Source of the DNA: Caulobacter sp. Root343
GTDB lineage: Bacteria; Pseudomonadota; Alphaproteobacteria; Caulobacterales; Caulobacteraceae
Direction: 5' to 3'
Length of the DNA: 64,000 nucleotides
Assembly (NCBI RefSeq): GCF_001425745.1
Contig: NZ_LMDF01000006.1
Span: 1,056,035-1,120,034, forward strand
Part shown: positions 37,532 through 48,668 of the stretch, piece by piece
Position numbering within the stretch: the first letter of the stretch is position 1
Layout of the letters: every line of letters begins with the position of its first letter
Notes under the pieces: model-generated
What the model was told of the DNA's origin: nothing
The model's database searches: none
The model's input: the letters and a program-made list of their open reading frames with translations, nothing else
Translations under genes and position numbers: made by a program

Positions 37532-38659
37532 TTAAGCCTGTACCGGCGTTCCCGTCACCGTCGTCAACGGCGTGACCACCTTCGCCTCACGCGCCTTGAC
37601 CCACCGCTGCAGCGGCGCATCCACCACCCGCTCGAACACCCACGCCACGACGATCGTCGCCGGAATGGCCGCCGCCCACAGCGCCCATTCGGCGCCTGCC
37701 GGCAGGCCAAACTTGTTCTCGAGCGTCCGCACCAGCCCGAACCAGACGGCGGCGGTCAGGGAATTGGTCAGGAACAGCGAGAACGACAGCCGCCCCGCCG
37801 CGCCGGCCCAGCGCCAGGCCCGGGGCTTGGAGGCCCCGGCCGCGTAGATCAGGAAACCCAGCAGGGCCAGGCTGAAGTAGTCGAAATTGCCCAGCGCCTG
37901 GATGCCGACGACGATCGCCAAGGTCGCGGCGGCCAGCGGAAGGGCCTGGCGGCGGGCCAGGTCGGTGACCGGCAGGCGGGCGACCAGCAGGCCGATCATG
38001 AACAGCGGCACGCCCCGGATCAGGCCAAAGCGCAGCGGCAGCTGATAGCCATGGACGCCGAACAGGATCAGCGCCGTGAAATCGACGGCCACATAGGCGC
38101 AGAGGCCCATGGCCAGCAACTGCACCGGTCGGTTCGTGGCGGCGACCTTGCGCCAGACCATCGGGAACAGAGCGTAGGCGACGATCAGGGCCGACAGGGT
38201 CCAGGTCGGAATGTTCCAGCCCGAGGTCCCCGGCACGAACCAGGCCTGGACCAGGAAGATCTGCGGCAGCAACTGGTCCCACTGGAACCACTGCGGGTTC
38301 TGCGGGGCCAGGCCGACCACACTGGTCAGCACGAAAAAGGCGATGAACAGGGCCAGCATGGCCAAGTGCGGCGGCCAGATGCGCTGCACCCGGCGCTTCA
38401 AGAAGCTCAGGGTGTCGACATCAGCGCTCAGCACGCGCGGCCCGTAGGTGCGCGCCAGCACATAGCCGGACAGCATCAAGAAGAAGTCGGTCGCCAGATA
38501 GCCGCGCCCGAAGGCCGGCGACAGGCTGAACAGCGACACCGGGGCCCGCTCGGCCACGTGATAGAGCACGATGAACAGCGCCGCCAGGAAGCGCAGGGCG
38601 TCCAGCGGTCCGTCTCGCGACAGGACGGGGAGGGCAGGGACTGTGCCGGCTTTGAACAT
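37532..38659 (-). CDS. Acyltransferase 3 family membrane protein (OafA-like)
   Basis: About 375 residues from the ATG at 38659 (AAGGAG 8 nt upstream; a longer in-frame start at 38749 is less likely). About ten membrane spans. The conserved N-terminal motif LDALRFLAALFIVLYH contains the family's Arg and catalytic His, followed by GYLATDFFLMLSGYVLARTY. Such proteins O-acylate surface glycans such as O-antigen or exopolysaccharide. The adjacent genes give no clue to the substrate. Confidence 0.9.
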   Translation of the reverse strand: MFKAGTVPALPVLSRDGPLDALRFLAALFIVLYHVAERAPVSLFSLSPAFGRGYLATDFFLMLSGYVLARTYGPRVLSADVDTLSFLKRRVQRIWPPHLAMLALFIAFFVLTSVVGLAPQNPQWFQWDQLLPQIFLVQAWFVPGTSGWNIPTWTLSALIVAYALFPMVWRKVAATNRPVQLLAMGLCAYVAVDFTALILFGVHGYQLPLRFGLIRGVPLFMIGLLVARLPVTDLARRQALPLAAATLAIVVGIQALGNFDYFSLALLGFLIYAAGASKPRAWRWAGAAGRLSFSLFLTNSLTAAVWFGLVRTLENKFGLPAGAEWALWAAAIPATIVVAWVFERVVDAPLQRWVKAREAKVVTPLTTVTGTPVQA

Positions 38660-38757
38660 CGTGGACTCCTTCGAGCCACCGGTCGCAAGTGCTGGGCCAC
38701 GAAACGTTGTTTCGCGATGGTTCGCGGGCCCTCGTCCCGCTGGGGCCACGTTGCTAA

Positions 38758-41756
<2,999 letters not shown>

Positions 41757-41876
41757 GGCGGATCGCCGCGACCGCAATTCCCGCCTCGTTTTCGCCTTCG
41801 GCCTTGTCCTGATTGAAGGGATCGCGCAACGAGGGACCCAAACGCGCGTTTCAGCCGCGCCACTAGGGAGAAACAG

Positions 41877-42293
41877 ATGATCCGCACCGTCTTGATCGCC
41901 GCCGCGTTCGCCGCCGTCTCGGGCTCGGCCTTCGCCGCCGACGTCACCGGCCTGTGGGCCACGCCGACCAACGGCGGCCAGGTCGAGATCGCCCGCTGCG
42001 GCAACAGCCTGTGCGGCAAGCTGGTGACTTCGACCCGCATCAAGGAAGATCCGACCGTCAAGGACGCCAAGAACAAGGACGAAGCCCAGCGTGGCCGGAC
42101 GCTGAAGAACCTGCAGATGCTGTACGATTTCTCCGGCGGCCCGACCAAGTGGACCGGCGGCAAGGTCTACAATCCCGACGACGGCGGCACCTATTCGGGC
42201 ACGATCGAACAGCTCAGCGACAACAAGCTGAAGCTGAAGGGCTGCATCGTCGCGCCGTTCTGCAAGACGCAGGTGTGGAACCGGATCAAATAG
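41877..42293 (+). CDS. Secreted DUF2147 protein
   Basis: 138 residues with a signal peptide (MIRTVLIAAAFAAVSGSAFA). The mature part is the DUF2147 lipocalin-like barrel: VTGLWATPTNGGQVEI, CGNSLCGKLV, then the WTGGKVYNPDDGGTYSGTIE and LKLKGCIV segments. Four cysteines may form two disulfides. The family is periplasmic, of unknown function. AGGGAGAAACAG lies upstream as ribosome site. Confidence 0.88.
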   Translation: MIRTVLIAAAFAAVSGSAFAADVTGLWATPTNGGQVEIARCGNSLCGKLVTSTRIKEDPTVKDAKNKDEAQRGRTLKNLQMLYDFSGGPTKWTGGKVYNPDDGGTYSGTIEQLSDNKLKLKGCIVAPFCKTQVWNRIK

Positions 42294-42304
42294 GGTTGCT
42301 ACTC

Positions 42305-42416
42305 GCCCCCTCCGGGCCTTCGGCCCTCCTCCCCCGGAGGGGGAAGAAGGACGCGTTTCCCTTCCGCCCCCACCGGGGGCGGACGACCGCGAAGCGGTCA
42401 GGTGGGGGCAAGTGAC
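42305..42416 (+). repeat. Dispersed repeat family B, copy 1
   Basis: A composite of two hairpin blocks: GCCCCCTCCGG / CCGGAGGGGG and GCCCCCACCGGGGGCGGACG / GGTGGGGGC with CCGCGAAGCGG at the inner tip. It occupies the convergent gap between the DUF2147 gene and the M24 peptidase. A copy in the opposite orientation is at 48542-48658. Confidence 0.8.
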
Positions 42417-42418
42417 CT

Positions 42419-44230
42419 CTAAAGCGGCGCGCAGACCTCTTCCATCCAAGCCCTGACATCCGCCTCGACCCGCGGCCCGATCTCGCGCAGCACCCGGGCG
42501 TGGTAGGCGTCGACCTGCGCCACCTCCTCGGCCGTCAGCATCGCCTTGTCGATCAGGCGGCGGTCGATCGGGGCCAGGGTCAGGGCCTCGAAGCGGTGCA
42601 TCGGGCGGTCGCCGCCGGGCACGGGCTCGGCCGGCATGACCACTTCCAGGTTCTCGATCCGGATGCCGTATTCGCCGTCCTTGTAGTAGCCGGGCTCGTT
42701 CGAGACGATCATGCCGGGCTGCAGGGCGATGGTGTTGGGGGCCTTGGAGATCCGCTGCGGGCCCTCGTGCACGCCCAGATAGACGCCGACGCCGTGGCCG
42801 GTGCCGTGATCGTAGTCCAGGCCGTGGGCCCACAGCGCCATCCGCGCCAGGGCGTCGATGGCCGAGCCGGTGGTGCCGGACGGGAAGCGCAGGCGGGCGA
42901 TGGCCAGATGGCCTTTCAGCACCAGGGTGTTGCGCTGGATCATCTCGGCGCTCGGCTCGCCGATCGCCACCGTGCGGGTGACGTCGGTGGTGCCGTCCAG
43001 ATACTGGCCGCCGCTGTCGACCAGGAGCAGCGAGCCCATCCGCGCGCGTTCGTTGCTGCGCTCGGTCGGGCGGTAGTGGGGCAGGGCGCCGTGGCCGTTG
43101 GCCGCGCCGATGGTGTCGAACGACAGGTCCTTCAGCACGCCCGTGGCTTCGCGGAAGGCCTCCAGCTTGGCGACCGCCTCCTTCTCGTCCGGTGGGCTGA
43201 CCTGACCCTCGGTGGCCAGCCAGTGCAGGAAGCGGGTCAGGGCCGCGCCGTCACGACGATGCGCCTCGCGCGTGCCGTCCAGCTCGACGGGGTTCTTGCA
43301 GGCGCGGGGCAGGGTGCAGGGATCCATCGCCCGCACCACCTTGGCCCCGGCGGCGGCCAGGGTGTCGAAGTACCAGGCCGAGGACTGACCGGGATCGACG
43401 ACCACGGCCTTGCCGGAAAGGTCGCCCAGGGCTTCCTCCAGCTTGTCCGGCGTCTCTAGCGAGACTTGGTTGCCCAACCACGCCGGCAGGTCGGTGGTGA
43501 GCTTGGCGGGCTCGATGAACAGCCGCGCCGTGCCGTCGGCGTTGAGGATGGCCTGCGACAGCGGCAGGGGCGAGCGGATCACGTCGCCGCCGCGGATGTT
43601 GAACAGCCAGGCGATCGAGGCCGGGGCGGTGATCACGGCCGCGTCCGCGCCGACTGCGGCGACCGCGGCGCCGACCCGCGCGCGCTTGGCGCTCGACTCC
43701 TCGCCGGCATAGTCGACGGGATGCGGCACGATCGGCGCCATCGGCTGGGCGGGGCGGGCCTCGCCCCAGGCTTGGTCGACCGGGTTGGCGGCGACCGGCT
43801 TCAGCACCGCGCCGGCCCGGCTGGCGGCGGCCTTCAGGCCTTCGAGAGCCGAGGGGCTGTGCAGGCGGGCGTCGTAGCCGATCACCGCGCCCGGCTCGGC
43901 GGTCTCCAGATAGGCGGGCACGCCGCCTTCCACGAGGTCGCGGATCTCGAACACGCCCTGGTCGACCTGCTCGCGAACCTGCAGCGTGTAGCGGCCGTCG
44001 ACGAACACGGCGGCGCGGTCCTTGAGGATCACGCCCGCCCCGGCCGAGCCGGTGAAGCCGCTGGCCCAGGCCAGGCGATCATTGGCGGCGGGCAGGTATT
44101 CGTTCTGGTGCTCGTCCTCGTGCGGCACGAGGAAGCCGTCCAGCCCCTGGGCGGCCATGGCCGCGCGGATCAGCGGGACGTGCTTGGGACCAAAGGACGG
44201 GTCGGTGGATTCATCGAAGGTCTGGCGCAT
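42419..44230 (-). CDS. Xaa-Pro aminopeptidase, M24 family
   Basis: 603 residues of the long aminopeptidase P type, with a creatinase-like N-terminal domain duplicated (about 1-310) ahead of the catalytic pita-bread domain. Metal ligands are visible: Asp in LLVDSGGQYLDGTTDVT (two Asp), His in HGTGHGVGVYLGVHEGP, Glu in NEPGYYKDGEYGIRIENLEVV. Cleaves the N-terminal residue before proline in the cytoplasm. No signal peptide. Confidence 0.93.
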   Translation of the reverse strand: MRQTFDESTDPSFGPKHVPLIRAAMAAQGLDGFLVPHEDEHQNEYLPAANDRLAWASGFTGSAGAGVILKDRAAVFVDGRYTLQVREQVDQGVFEIRDLVEGGVPAYLETAEPGAVIGYDARLHSPSALEGLKAAASRAGAVLKPVAANPVDQAWGEARPAQPMAPIVPHPVDYAGEESSAKRARVGAAVAAVGADAAVITAPASIAWLFNIRGGDVIRSPLPLSQAILNADGTARLFIEPAKLTTDLPAWLGNQVSLETPDKLEEALGDLSGKAVVVDPGQSSAWYFDTLAAAGAKVVRAMDPCTLPRACKNPVELDGTREAHRRDGAALTRFLHWLATEGQVSPPDEKEAVAKLEAFREATGVLKDLSFDTIGAANGHGALPHYRPTERSNERARMGSLLLVDSGGQYLDGTTDVTRTVAIGEPSAEMIQRNTLVLKGHLAIARLRFPSGTTGSAIDALARMALWAHGLDYDHGTGHGVGVYLGVHEGPQRISKAPNTIALQPGMIVSNEPGYYKDGEYGIRIENLEVVMPAEPVPGGDRPMHRFEALTLAPIDRRLIDKAMLTAEEVAQVDAYHARVLREIGPRVEADVRAWMEEVCAPL

Positions 44231-44284
44231 GCCTCGATGTAATCCGCCGACCCGGCCCTGGAAAGGCCCCGAACTTTCTAGCGC

Positions 44285-44719
44285 TTACTGCTGCGGCTGC
44301 GCCGGCGGGTTGTCGGGGGAGGCGGCCTGGTCGTTGGAGCTGGTCGTGGCCCGGTCGGCGGCGTCGCGGCTCGCCTGGGCGGCGTTGGCGGCGGCTTGCT
44401 CGGTGTCACGGCGGGCCTGGTCAGCGGTCGAGCGGGCGTCGCGGGCGGCGTTCTCGGCGGCGGCCTGGGCGGTCTGAGCCGCGCCCTGGGCGCCTTCGAC
44501 CAGACCAGCCTGGCGACCCTGCTCCTGGGCCTGCTGCAGTTGATTTGGATCGTTGCTGCTGGGACGCATCATCAGGAAGCCGACGGCGATCACCGCGACG
44601 ATGGCGATCATGCCGGCGATCAGCCAGCCGGCGTTGCCGGAACCGCTTTCGCGGACTTCGACGCGACGTTCCGGCGGCGGCGTCTGGGGAGGCGGGACGT
44701 TTGGATCGGTGTAGGTCAT
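44285..44719 (-). CDS. Single-span protein with Ala/Gln-rich coiled-coil region
   Basis: 144 residues. A proline-rich cytoplasmic N-terminus is followed by one membrane span (about 31-52) and a periplasmic region of Ala/Gln/Asp/Arg heptad-like repeats (about 65-130), ending in a PQQ tail. Such apolipoprotein-like segments form long helices. GGAGGAA lies 6 nt before the ATG. No family is recognised. Same strand as prmA, which lies upstream with a 59-nt gap. Confidence 0.68.
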   Translation of the reverse strand: MTYTDPNVPPPQTPPPERRVEVRESGSGNAGWLIAGMIAIVAVIAVGFLMMRPSSNDPNQLQQAQEQGRQAGLVEGAQGAAQTAQAAAENAARDARSTADQARRDTEQAAANAAQASRDAADRATTSSNDQAASPDNPPAQPQQ

Positions 44720-44778
44720 GGGCGTTCCTCCAGCTCAAGTCTGTGGCTGAAGGAACGTGACCGGTGAGACCTAAGTTC

Positions 44779-45645
44779 CTAGGGCCGCTGCAGCACCAGC
44801 GTCGCCCAGGCGTCGCGGTGGATGCGGTTCACCACCTTGAAGCCGCGCGACAGATAGGCGGCCTTGACCATCCGCTCCTGGGTGCGCAGCAGGCCCGACA
44901 GGATCACCGTGCCGCCGGGGACCAGGGCGCGCTTGATGTCCTGGGCCAGGCTGATCAGCGGCCGGGCCAGGATGTTGGCGAACACCAGGTCGTAGGGTGC
45001 GTTTTCGGCCACCAGCTTGTTCGACAGGCCCGAGGCGTGGACGAAGCGGGCGTTGGCCTTGTTGACCAGGGCGTTTTCCTTGGCGATCCGCACGGACGGC
45101 TTGTCGATGTCGGTGCCGACCGCCAGTTTCGTGCCCGTGCGGGCGGCGGCGATGGCCAGCAGGCCGGTGCCGGCCCCGACGTCCAGGACCTTGTTGAAGC
45201 GCCGCGCCTTGATCAGACGGTCATAGGCCTGCAGGCAGCCGACGGTGGTGCCGTGGTGACCGGTGCCGAAGGCCGCGCCGGCCTCGATGCGCAGATTGAT
45301 GGTGCTGGCCGGCAGGCGACCGCGATCGTGCATGCCATAGACGAAGAAGCGGCCGGCCCGCACCGGCGGCAGGCCCGACAGCGCCATGGCCAGCCAGTCG
45401 GCGTCGGCCAGGGTGTCGCGCGTGACTTTCAGGTCAAAGCCCGCCAGCAGGGTCATCAGCCCTTCGTCTTCGTCTTCCGTGGTCGGGAAGGCGTCGATGC
45501 GCCAGACGTTCTTGTCCTCGTCCTCTTCCAGGATCGAGTAGGTCGCGCCTTCCAGGCCCGGATGGTTGTCGATGGCGTCGGCGGCGGTCTCGGCTTCGGC
45601 GCGCGCGCCGCGGGCGACGATCTGCTGGGGCGTATAGTCGGTCAT
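44779..45645 (-). CDS. prmA: Ribosomal protein L11 methyltransferase
   Basis: SAM-dependent enzyme that trimethylates ribosomal protein L11. 288 residues. The motif [19 protein letters not shown] (PrmA signature), followed by SAM-binding [15 protein letters not shown] and the [11 protein letters not shown] catalytic-loop segment, is diagnostic. The N-terminal L11-binding domain (residues about 1-110) is divergent from the E. coli type but fits alphaproteobacterial homologues. Confidence 0.92.
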   Translation of the reverse strand: MTDYTPQQIVARGARAEAETAADAIDNHPGLEGATYSILEEDEDKNVWRIDAFPTTEDEDEGLMTLLAGFDLKVTRDTLADADWLAMALSGLPPVRAGRFFVYGMHDRGRLPASTINLRIEAGAAFGTGHHGTTVGCLQAYDRLIKARRFNKVLDVGAGTGLLAIAAARTGTKLAVGTDIDKPSVRIAKENALVNKANARFVHASGLSNKLVAENAPYDLVFANILARPLISLAQDIKRALVPGGTVILSGLLRTQERMVKAAYLSRGFKVVNRIHRDAWATLVLQRP

Positions 45646-45684
45646 GCCGCTCCGTTAGCGGCAAAGCGCCGAAAAGGCGAGCCT

Positions 45685-46185
45685 TCAGCGCGTCGTCATG
45701 CCGGTCGCCGCCGCGTCGGCCAGCACTGTCGGGACCGGCTGTGGCGCGCGATCCTCGGGCAGGGAGACGTCGCGGATGTCGCCGCGCTCGGACGCCCAAT
45801 GGGGGCCGTCGGGATCGGGCGGCGCGGTCGCCGGACCATGGATACCAGGCTGATAGGGCGGAATGTCCGGCATCGGCGGGGCTTCGTAGGAGGGCTCCTC
45901 GTACGAGGCCATCTGGACTGGCGGCGGCTGGGTCGCCTTCAGGAAGTCGGTGCCGACCACATAGTCGGGGACCTTGCCGGCCGGCCACGCGATCGGCTCG
46001 GCCATGGCCTCGTAGGACGTCTGGGCCGGCGCCATCTCGGACTTATAGGGCCCGTCCTGCGGTCCGGTTTGCATGGCCAGGCCCGCGATGACGCCGATCG
46101 CGGCGCAGGCTGGCGCGCCATAGGCCACCGGCCGGGTGAGGGCGAAGGCCTTCAGGCTTGTCAGCAGATGTTCGAGCCGGTCCAT
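45685..46185 (-). CDS. Hypothetical single-span proline-rich protein
   Basis: About 166 residues from the ATG at 46185. A short amphipathic N-terminus (MDRLEHLLTSLKAFALTRP) leads into one weak membrane span (about 22-42). The rest is a Pro/Ala/Glu-rich, probably disordered periplasmic or cytoplasmic tail. It lies directly upstream of prmA on the same strand (39 nt) and is divergent from the LtrA gene. No family is recognised. Codon and frame behaviour supports a real gene, but weakly. Confidence 0.6.
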   Translation of the reverse strand: MDRLEHLLTSLKAFALTRPVAYGAPACAAIGVIAGLAMQTGPQDGPYKSEMAPAQTSYEAMAEPIAWPAGKVPDYVVGTDFLKATQPPPVQMASYEEPSYEAPPMPDIPPYQPGIHGPATAPPDPDGPHWASERGDIRDVSLPEDRAPQPVPTVLADAAATGMTTR

Positions 46186-46287
46186 GCCGAGATAGCGCGT
46201 GAGAGTGTCATTTGGTTCGAAACGGGGGCGAAAGCCTCTCGCGAGACTCGCCGACGCGCGGCTAGGCTCGGTGTCGAAGGGAACGCC

Positions 46288-47478
46288 ATGACCGACCGCA
46301 AGACGCCGCTGCTGCGCCAACGCCACGCCGACGAGCACGCCCGCGTCACCTATGTGGAGCTGTTCTTCGACCTGGTCTTCGTGTTCGCGGTCACCCAGCT
46401 GTCCCATGCCGTGCTGGCCCATCCGACGGGCGAGGGGCTGCTGCACGCTGGCCTGCTGCTGCTGGCGGTCTGGTGGGCCTGGGTCTACACGGCCTGGGTC
46501 ACCAACTGGCTGGACCCCGAGCGCCCGCCGGTGCGGATCATGCTGTTCGTGATGATGGCCGCGGCCCTGGTGCTGTCGGCGGCCATTCCCGACGCGTTCG
46601 GCAAGCGCGGCCTGGTGTTCGCGGCCGCCTATGTGTTCATTCAGGTGGGAAGGACGTCGTTCTTCCTGGTCAGCGTCTGGCGCGAGCCTGCGCATCGTCT
46701 GAACTTCGGGCGGATCCTGACTTGGCTAGCCTTTTCAGGCCTGTTCTGGATTTCCGGCGCATTGATCGACGGCGAGACGCGGCTGCTGGTCTGGGCCCTG
46801 GCGATGGCGATCGAGTATGCCGGGCCCGCCCTGGGGTTCTGGACGCCGGGCCTGGGCCGCTCCAACGCCAACGACTGGGCCGTCGAGGGCGGGCACCTGG
46901 CCGAGCGCTGCGCCCTGTTCACGATCATCGCTCTGGGAGAGTCGATCGTCGTCACCGGGGCCACCGTCGTGGGCCTGCCCTGGGACGCCGAGGTGATCGC
47001 CGCCTTCGCCAGCGCCCTGGTCTGCAGCATCGCCATGTGGTGGATCTATTTCTCGTCGACGGCCGAGGCGGCCAGCGAGGCCATCGCCCATTCGGCCAAT
47101 CCCGGGGCCATCGCCCGGGTGGCCTATACCTACAGCCACCTGCTGCCGGTGGCCGGCATCATCGTGGCGGCGGTGGGCGACGAGTGGGTGCTGCACCATC
47201 CGCTGGGCCACACCGACTTCAAGATCGCCGCCGCCGTGATCGGCGGGCCGGCGCTGTTCCTGTTCGGGTCGGTGGTGTTCAAGCTGGCCGTGTTTCGGCG
47301 GTGGTCGTACACGCGGATCGTCGGCCTTGGCCTGTTGGCGGCGACGGTTCCGATCGCGGGGCATGTCAGCCCGCTAGCGCTATCGGTGCTGACCACCCTG
47401 GCGCTGGTGGCGGTCGGGGCGTGGGAGACGGTGTTGGTGGAAAGGCGGCCGAAGGGACGGGCGGCGAGCCCGTCCTGA
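46288..47478 (+). CDS. Low-temperature requirement protein A (LtrA) family membrane protein
   Basis: About 396 residues from the ATG at 46288 (GAAGGGAA upstream). About ten spans. The family N-terminal motif VTYVELFFDLVFVFAVTQLSH is present, then GRTSFFLVSVWRE, ERCALFTIIALGESIVVTG and WWIYF. LtrA was named for cold growth in Listeria; its molecular role is unknown. The whole upstream frame back to 44764 is just antisense read-through of prmA and is not coding. Confidence 0.88.
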   Translation: MTDRKTPLLRQRHADEHARVTYVELFFDLVFVFAVTQLSHAVLAHPTGEGLLHAGLLLLAVWWAWVYTAWVTNWLDPERPPVRIMLFVMMAAALVLSAAIPDAFGKRGLVFAAAYVFIQVGRTSFFLVSVWREPAHRLNFGRILTWLAFSGLFWISGALIDGETRLLVWALAMAIEYAGPALGFWTPGLGRSNANDWAVEGGHLAERCALFTIIALGESIVVTGATVVGLPWDAEVIAAFASALVCSIAMWWIYFSSTAEAASEAIAHSANPGAIARVAYTYSHLLPVAGIIVAAVGDEWVLHHPLGHTDFKIAAAVIGGPALFLFGSVVFKLAVFRRWSYTRIVGLGLLAATVPIAGHVSPLALSVLTTLALVAVGAWETVLVERRPKGRAASPS

Positions 47479-47490
47479 GTGTAGGCCAGG

Positions 47491-47667
47491 TCAGCCGATC
47501 TGTTCGATGACCATTTCGCGCAGCTCGGCGCGGGTCAGGCCGGGCCAGGCCCAGTCGGAAGCGGCGGGACGCGCGGCGGACTGCGCCAAGCGGGGCGGCG
47601 ATTGCGTGGGGGAGGAAATGCGGGGCGCGCGATGAAGAGCGGCCGCGCGGGTAACGTTGGTTTTCAT
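47491..47667 (-). CDS. Small protein, 58 residues, unknown function
   Basis: Read directly from the minus strand: ATG at 47667, TGA at 47491. The N-terminus is basic and Ala/Pro-rich (MKTNVTRAAALHRAPRISSP). The C-terminus ends WPGLTRAELREMVIEQIG, which looks like a helical, Leu/Glu-patterned tail. GGAA lies 5 nt upstream of the ATG. It converges on the LtrA gene with only 12 nt between stops, which supports coding use. No membrane span. Function unknown. Confidence 0.5.
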   Translation of the reverse strand: MKTNVTRAAALHRAPRISSPTQSPPRLAQSAARPAASDWAWPGLTRAELREMVIEQIG

Positions 47668-48540
47668 AAAGTTCCAGACAAGGGCATGGCGTGTCGCCAG
47701 CCCGTAGAGATCAAAGGGTTGGAAAAATCCGCCCGCAGCCGTCGAGGACGGCGGGGCGATGGAGCGCCGGGAGCGTTCAACCGGTCGGGCTGAAGGCGTT
47801 TGGCTGCTCTCTGACTAGCATATGGTTAGCCGCTTGTCGCGTTCAACCCCCGCGACACCGAGGCGCAGGCGGAGCGCTTGATCTCCAATCGCACAATTCC
47901 CTCTCCCCTTGCGGGAGAGGGTGGCCCGCGCAGCGGGTCGGGTGAGGGGTTGAAGGACGGAGAAGCTGCTGGGGCGGTGGATGCTGGGCGCCAAGCCGAC
48001 AGGATTATCGACCCCTCATCCGTCGCCTTCGGCGACACCTTCTCCCGCAAGGGGAGAAGGAAGTACGGGGATTGGGTGCGCTGTATCCCCGGCGTTCGCG
48101 AGGTAGAGTCTCACGATTTCAACCACTTCTCACTTTTACGCGCCGCTGAATGATCCGCGTTCAGAACCGCCGCACAATCATCGCTGTCCCCGTCGCAAGG
48201 GGAGGGCGCTTGGATCCGGCCCGAAGCGGCGATGGGGATAGGTTGAGCGGGGCCGCTGGCGGTTCCCGGCGGCCTCGTCGACAGGGCGGTGATCGTACAA
48301 GCCGCCTATCGTGGATCGCCGAGCTGGAGACGGAATAGCCGATCCAGTTGGTCCACGCCCGTCCGGGGGTAGCGGAGGCCCGAGCAGACAACGCTCACGC
48401 CCGCCGTCCTCACGGCAGAGAACAGCCTGACGGAGCGGACGACGAACCGAAACGCACACAAATACTCACGGTCATCCGGGTTCGCCCGGCCGCTCCGTCG
48501 CCTCCCCACCAAACTTCAGCGGTGAGCCGCGTGAAGCCGA
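47668..48540. other. Long gene-poor intergenic stretch
   Basis: 873 nt with no ORF that I can support. The short frames near 47878-48512 overlap each other on both strands and have no motifs. It contains repeat family C (47899-48060). From about 48150 to 48520 the sequence is GC-rich and unique-looking, and a structured RNA cannot be excluded by eye. Confidence 0.5.
47899..48060. repeat. Dispersed repeat family C (CCCTCTCCCCTTGCGGGAGAGGG type)
   Basis: Two inverted modules face each other. The left one is CCCTCTCCCCTTGCGGGAGAGGG ending GTGAGGGG, the right one starts CCCCTCATCCG and ends TTCTCCCGCAAGGGGAGAAGG. Elements with this module are widespread between genes in alphaproteobacteria. No gene is interrupted. 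Confidence 0.75.
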
Positions 48541-48541
48541 T

Positions 48542-48658
48542 GTCACTTGCCCCCACCTGGCCGCTTCGCGGCCGTCCGCCCCCGGAGGGGGCGGAAGATG
48601 CACGCCCTTCTTCCCCCTCCGGGGGAGGAGCGCCGCAGGCGCGGAGGGGGCCAGTGAC
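48542..48658 (-). repeat. Dispersed repeat family B, copy 2 (inverted relative to 42305)
   Basis: Starts GTCACTTGCCCCCACCTGG and ends GGAGGGGGCCAGTGACC, carrying the same hairpin blocks as the element at 42305 but reversed. It lies just past the end of uvrD. Confidence 0.8.
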
Positions 48659-48668
48659 CGGACCGACC

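Noticed and set aside
44764..46287. Long open frame upstream of the LtrA gene on the plus strand
   Set aside because: It is read-through antisense to prmA and the proline-rich gene. LtrA homology starts only at the ATG at 46288.
47899..48060. CRISPR-like repetitive sequence
   Set aside because: The repeats are two inverted modules, not regularly spaced direct repeats with unique spacers.
48150..48512. Overlapping short ORFs on both strands in the gene-poor gap
   Set aside because: No ribosome sites, no motifs, Arg/Pro-rich shadow composition; not supported as genes.
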